The notes beneath the pieces are model-generated. The model was not told the DNA's origin. It made no database searches and saw only the letters and a list, made by a program, of their open reading frames with translations. The translations under genes and the position numbers were made by a program. From DASPLH01 sp035627675 (lineage in GTDB: Bacteria > Acidobacteriota > Terriglobia > Terriglobales > Acidobacteriaceae): a stretch of DNA of 17,249 bases. The stretch spans positions 1 to 17,249 of the forward strand of contig DASPLH010000010.1 of NCBI GenBank assembly GCA_035627675.1. Reading direction: 5' to 3'. Positions within the stretch are counted from its first letter, which is position 1. Every line of letters starts with the position of its first letter. This document shows, in pieces, positions 15,810 through 17,249 of this stretch.

Positions 15810-15942
15810 CGGTCGTCCCTCCGGGACTTCCCGTCGGTCTTCACTCCAACCCAGCGCTAAAGCGCTGGGCTACAGAACAGACGCGCCTCCGGCGCGCACG
15901 CCGAATAGTTGTTGGGAGTTAGGCGCAAGCACTCCGCTGCTC

Positions 15943-15970
15943 AAAGGCCGCTCGCAAGGTCGGCCTTTTT
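15943..15970 (+). terminator. Intrinsic terminator downstream of the transposase
   Basis: AAAGGCCG and CGGCCTTT form an 8-bp stem around a 10-nt loop, ending in TTTTT followed by GCTCTT. The plus direction has the T-tract, so it would end the transposase transcript. The reverse direction gives GGCCTTTGAG, which could weakly end the facing DUF4442 transcript. Confidence 0.75.
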
Positions 15971-15986
15971 GCTCTTACCTCTGCTC

Positions 15987-16008
15987 CCTCCGTGTCCTCT
16001 GTGGTGAA
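15987..16008. repeat. Half-site of the CACAGAGG-type repeat
   Basis: CCTCCGTGTCCTCTGTGGTGAA is one arm only of the array seen paired at 13149-13290. It ends 3 bp from the DUF4442 stop codon. Confidence 0.6.
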
Positions 16009-16011
16009 CGC

Positions 16012-16461
16012 CTACCTCCGCCTCACGTAGATTACCTTCTCGACCTCGGCCACCACGTCGCCCTGTGCGTCTTTGATCTGGGCCACGAACACGGGCTCGT
16101 ACTTCTCCGCCGTGGTGAGGGCGCGACGGATCTCGTCGATCCTCTCCTGCGTCAGCCGGAACTCCGCTCGCACCGTTCCCCTGCCGGGCTTGCGGAAGCG
16201 GATCGTGGCCGTCTTGTCCCACACGATGTATTCGCGGCCTAGATTCTCCACCAGCATCAGCATGTAGAAGGGGTCGGTCATGGTGAACAACGATCCCCCG
16301 AAGTGCGTGCCCACGTAGTTCGCGTTCCAGAACCGCAGTTTCATCTCGACGTCGATCTCGCGCAGGCCGTCGGACATTCGCCGTACGCGGATGCCTGCGC
16401 CGAGCAGTGGAGGCCACCAGTTCATGGCCCAGAGCAGTCGCTTCCTGATTCGCTTGCCCAT
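16012..16461 (-). CDS. DUF4442 (hotdog-fold, thioesterase-like) protein
   Basis: A 149-residue protein matching the DUF4442 pattern: an N-terminal basic helix, WPPLLGAGIRV, VEMKLRFWNANYVGTHFGGSLFTMTDPFYMLMLVENLG (about 39-75) and a VWDKTATIRFRKPGRGTV strand pair. The NANYVGTHFGG..F...D block is the hotdog active-site-helix region. Hotdog proteins often hydrolyse acyl-CoA or acyl carrier thioesters, but this family's substrate is not established. The ATG at 16461 has GGAAC about 4 nt upstream. It is divergent from the hemerythrin gene with about 100 bp between starts. Confidence 0.82.
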   Translation of the reverse strand: MGKRIRKRLLWAMNWWPPLLGAGIRVRRMSDGLREIDVEMKLRFWNANYVGTHFGGSLFTMTDPFYMLMLVENLGREYIVWDKTATIRFRKPGRGTVRAEFRLTQERIDEIRRALTTAEKYEPVFVAQIKDAQGDVVAEVEKVIYVRRR

Positions 16462-16564
16462 GTCGTTCCGTCAAACCAGCTCCGCAAAACCTACCAGAGT
16501 TGCGGCCCATTCGGCGAACCTGTTTTCCGTGCTTCCCATCTAAGCGCCTGGGAGACCACCGCGG

Positions 16565-17044
16565 ATGAATGCACTCGATCTACTGAAACACGATCACGAC
16601 AAGATGAAGGAGCTGCTGAACCAGCTCGAGCAGGTCAAAGAAGACAATCCCGATGAGCGTGAGAGCCTGTTTGCGCTAGTCCGGCGCGATCTCACGGTTC
16701 ACGAAATCATCGAGGAGGAGATCCTCTACCCGGCTTTTGAGGAGCAGGCCAAACTGAAGGAAATCGTGCTCGAGGGCTACGAGGAGCATCACTTCGCCGA
16801 TATCGTCGTCGAGGAGATCGACGGCGTCCCTCCGGAAGACGAGACCTGGGGCGCGAAGCTCACCGTGCTCAAAGAGAATGTCGAGCACCACATCGAAGAG
16901 GAAGAAGCCAGGATGTTCAAGACAGCTCGCGAACTCTTCAGCGAAGAGGAACTCAACCAGCTTGGCGAGCGCCTTGCCGCACGCAAGAAGCAGGTCGAGA
17001 ACAAGTCTGCCGACGACCTTCAGGAAACCCGTGACGCAGCCTAG
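16565..17044 (+). CDS. Hemerythrin/HHE-domain protein
   Basis: A 159-residue four-helix-bundle protein of the HHE cation-binding family, expected to hold a non-haem di-iron centre. Likely ligands: H9 or H11 in LLKHDHDKM, H46 and E50 in TVHEIIEEE, H75 or H76 in YEEHHF, and H108 or H109 with E112/E113 in VEHHIEEEE. Family members bind O2 or act in oxygen, nitric oxide or iron-stress responses; the exact role here is unknown. Start ATG at 16565 with GGGAG upstream. A strong hairpin follows the stop. Confidence 0.93.
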   Translation: MNALDLLKHDHDKMKELLNQLEQVKEDNPDERESLFALVRRDLTVHEIIEEEILYPAFEEQAKLKEIVLEGYEEHHFADIVVEEIDGVPPEDETWGAKLTVLKENVEHHIEEEEARMFKTARELFSEEELNQLGERLAARKKQVENKSADDLQETRDAA

Positions 17045-17056
17045 GCCGATCCTTGT

Positions 17057-17082
17057 GGGAGCCTGTCGCGCGACCGGCTCCC
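17057..17082 (+). terminator. Strong hairpin after the hemerythrin gene
   Basis: GGGAGCC (17057-17063) and GGCTCCC (17076-17082) enclose GTCGCGCGAC, itself self-complementary, giving a near-continuous stem of 10 bp. No T-tract follows, so it may be Rho-assisted or simply stabilise the mRNA. Confidence 0.45.
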
Positions 17083-17178
17083 CCTGGCCCCAACCTTCGG
17101 CACACGCCAACGCTGATGCGACACTTTCACCCGTATCGCGTGTTCTAAACGTATTCAGCACGCCCCGCGGAGGTCTGT

Positions 17179-17249
17179 TTGAAAAAGTTGGCTCTACTCG
17201 CACTGCTCGCCACGGTCGCGGTTGGAACCGCCGGCGCGCAGCAACTCGA
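17179..17249 (+). CDS. 5' end of a secreted or periplasmic protein, cut by the window
   Basis: GGAGG at 17169-17173 sits 5 nt before a TTG start. The 23 visible codons encode a classic Sec signal peptide: MKK, then a Leu/Ala/Val-rich core, then GTAGA followed by QQL, which suggests signal peptidase I cleavage after AGA. Nothing of the mature protein is visible, so function cannot be assigned. Confidence 0.75.
   Translation, partial: MKKLALLALLATVAVGTAGAQQL

Larger units (their letters stand above)
15235..15896 (+). mobile_element. REP-associated tyrosine transposase unit with mirror-image REP flanks
   Basis: Left of the gene: GCGCCGGAGGCGC (15235-15247), CCCAGCGCTTCAGCGCTGGG (15262-15281), GTCCCGGAGGGACGAC (15303-15318). 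Right of it the same three occur in reversed order and orientation: GTCGTCCCTCCGGGAC (15812-15827), CCCAGCGCTAAAGCGCTGGG (15850-15869), CGCGCCTCCGGCGCG (15882-15896). The outline is that of a RAYT plus its REP elements; the exact mobile unit boundary is inferred. Confidence 0.75.

Overview
The window (about 17.2 kb, GC-rich, strong G/C third-position bias in the real genes) looks like chromosomal DNA of a soil bacterium. The gene set, the many GC-rich intergenic hairpins and the REP-associated transposase suggest an acidobacterium of the Koribacter/Terriglobus kind. That is inference from gene style; no rRNA marker is present.

Layout. Left (1-3332, minus strand): a glyoxylate-shunt pair, malate synthase (aceB) followed by isocitrate lyase (aceA), closed by an intrinsic terminator at 145-166. 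Then on the plus strand: a small DUF2243 membrane protein (3832-4287), a DnaC/IstB-like helicase loader preceded by three DnaA-box-like 9-mers (4409-5224), a glycine-rich RRM RNA-binding protein with its terminator (5416-5863), and a short UvrC-like GIY-YIG protein lacking the UvrC C-terminal nuclease half (6033-7247). Converging on it is a minus-strand protein of unknown family with a PD-(D/E)XK-nuclease-like C-terminus (7335-8873). Next comes a plus-strand tldD-tldE/pmbA pair (9044-11934) with two REP-like hairpins between the genes, then a minus-strand SMR-type efflux protein (12091-12471) behind a hairpin-rich upstream region. After about 0.9 kb without a convincing gene comes gltX (13374-14858). 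The right end holds an octamer repeat array, a three-copy REP array, a REP-associated tyrosine transposase (15363-15809), a minus-strand DUF4442 hotdog protein (16012-16461), a hemerythrin-domain protein (16565-17044), and the signal-peptide start of a further gene cut by the window edge (17179-17249).

How things fit together. aceB/aceA form a carbon-conserving bypass, and tldD/tldE encode the two halves of one peptidase. The other genes are mostly single housekeeping or hypothetical genes. The most notable content is intergenic. The transposase gene sits at the centre of an almost perfect mirror image of three different REP palindromes, and its start codon lies in the loop of an 8-bp hairpin. 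Further hairpins with a similar tetraloop occur 5 kb away inside the tldD-tldE operon. Independently, four intergenic spaces carry short-period (7, 8, 8 and 10 bp) repeat arrays, three of them folded as inverted repeats.
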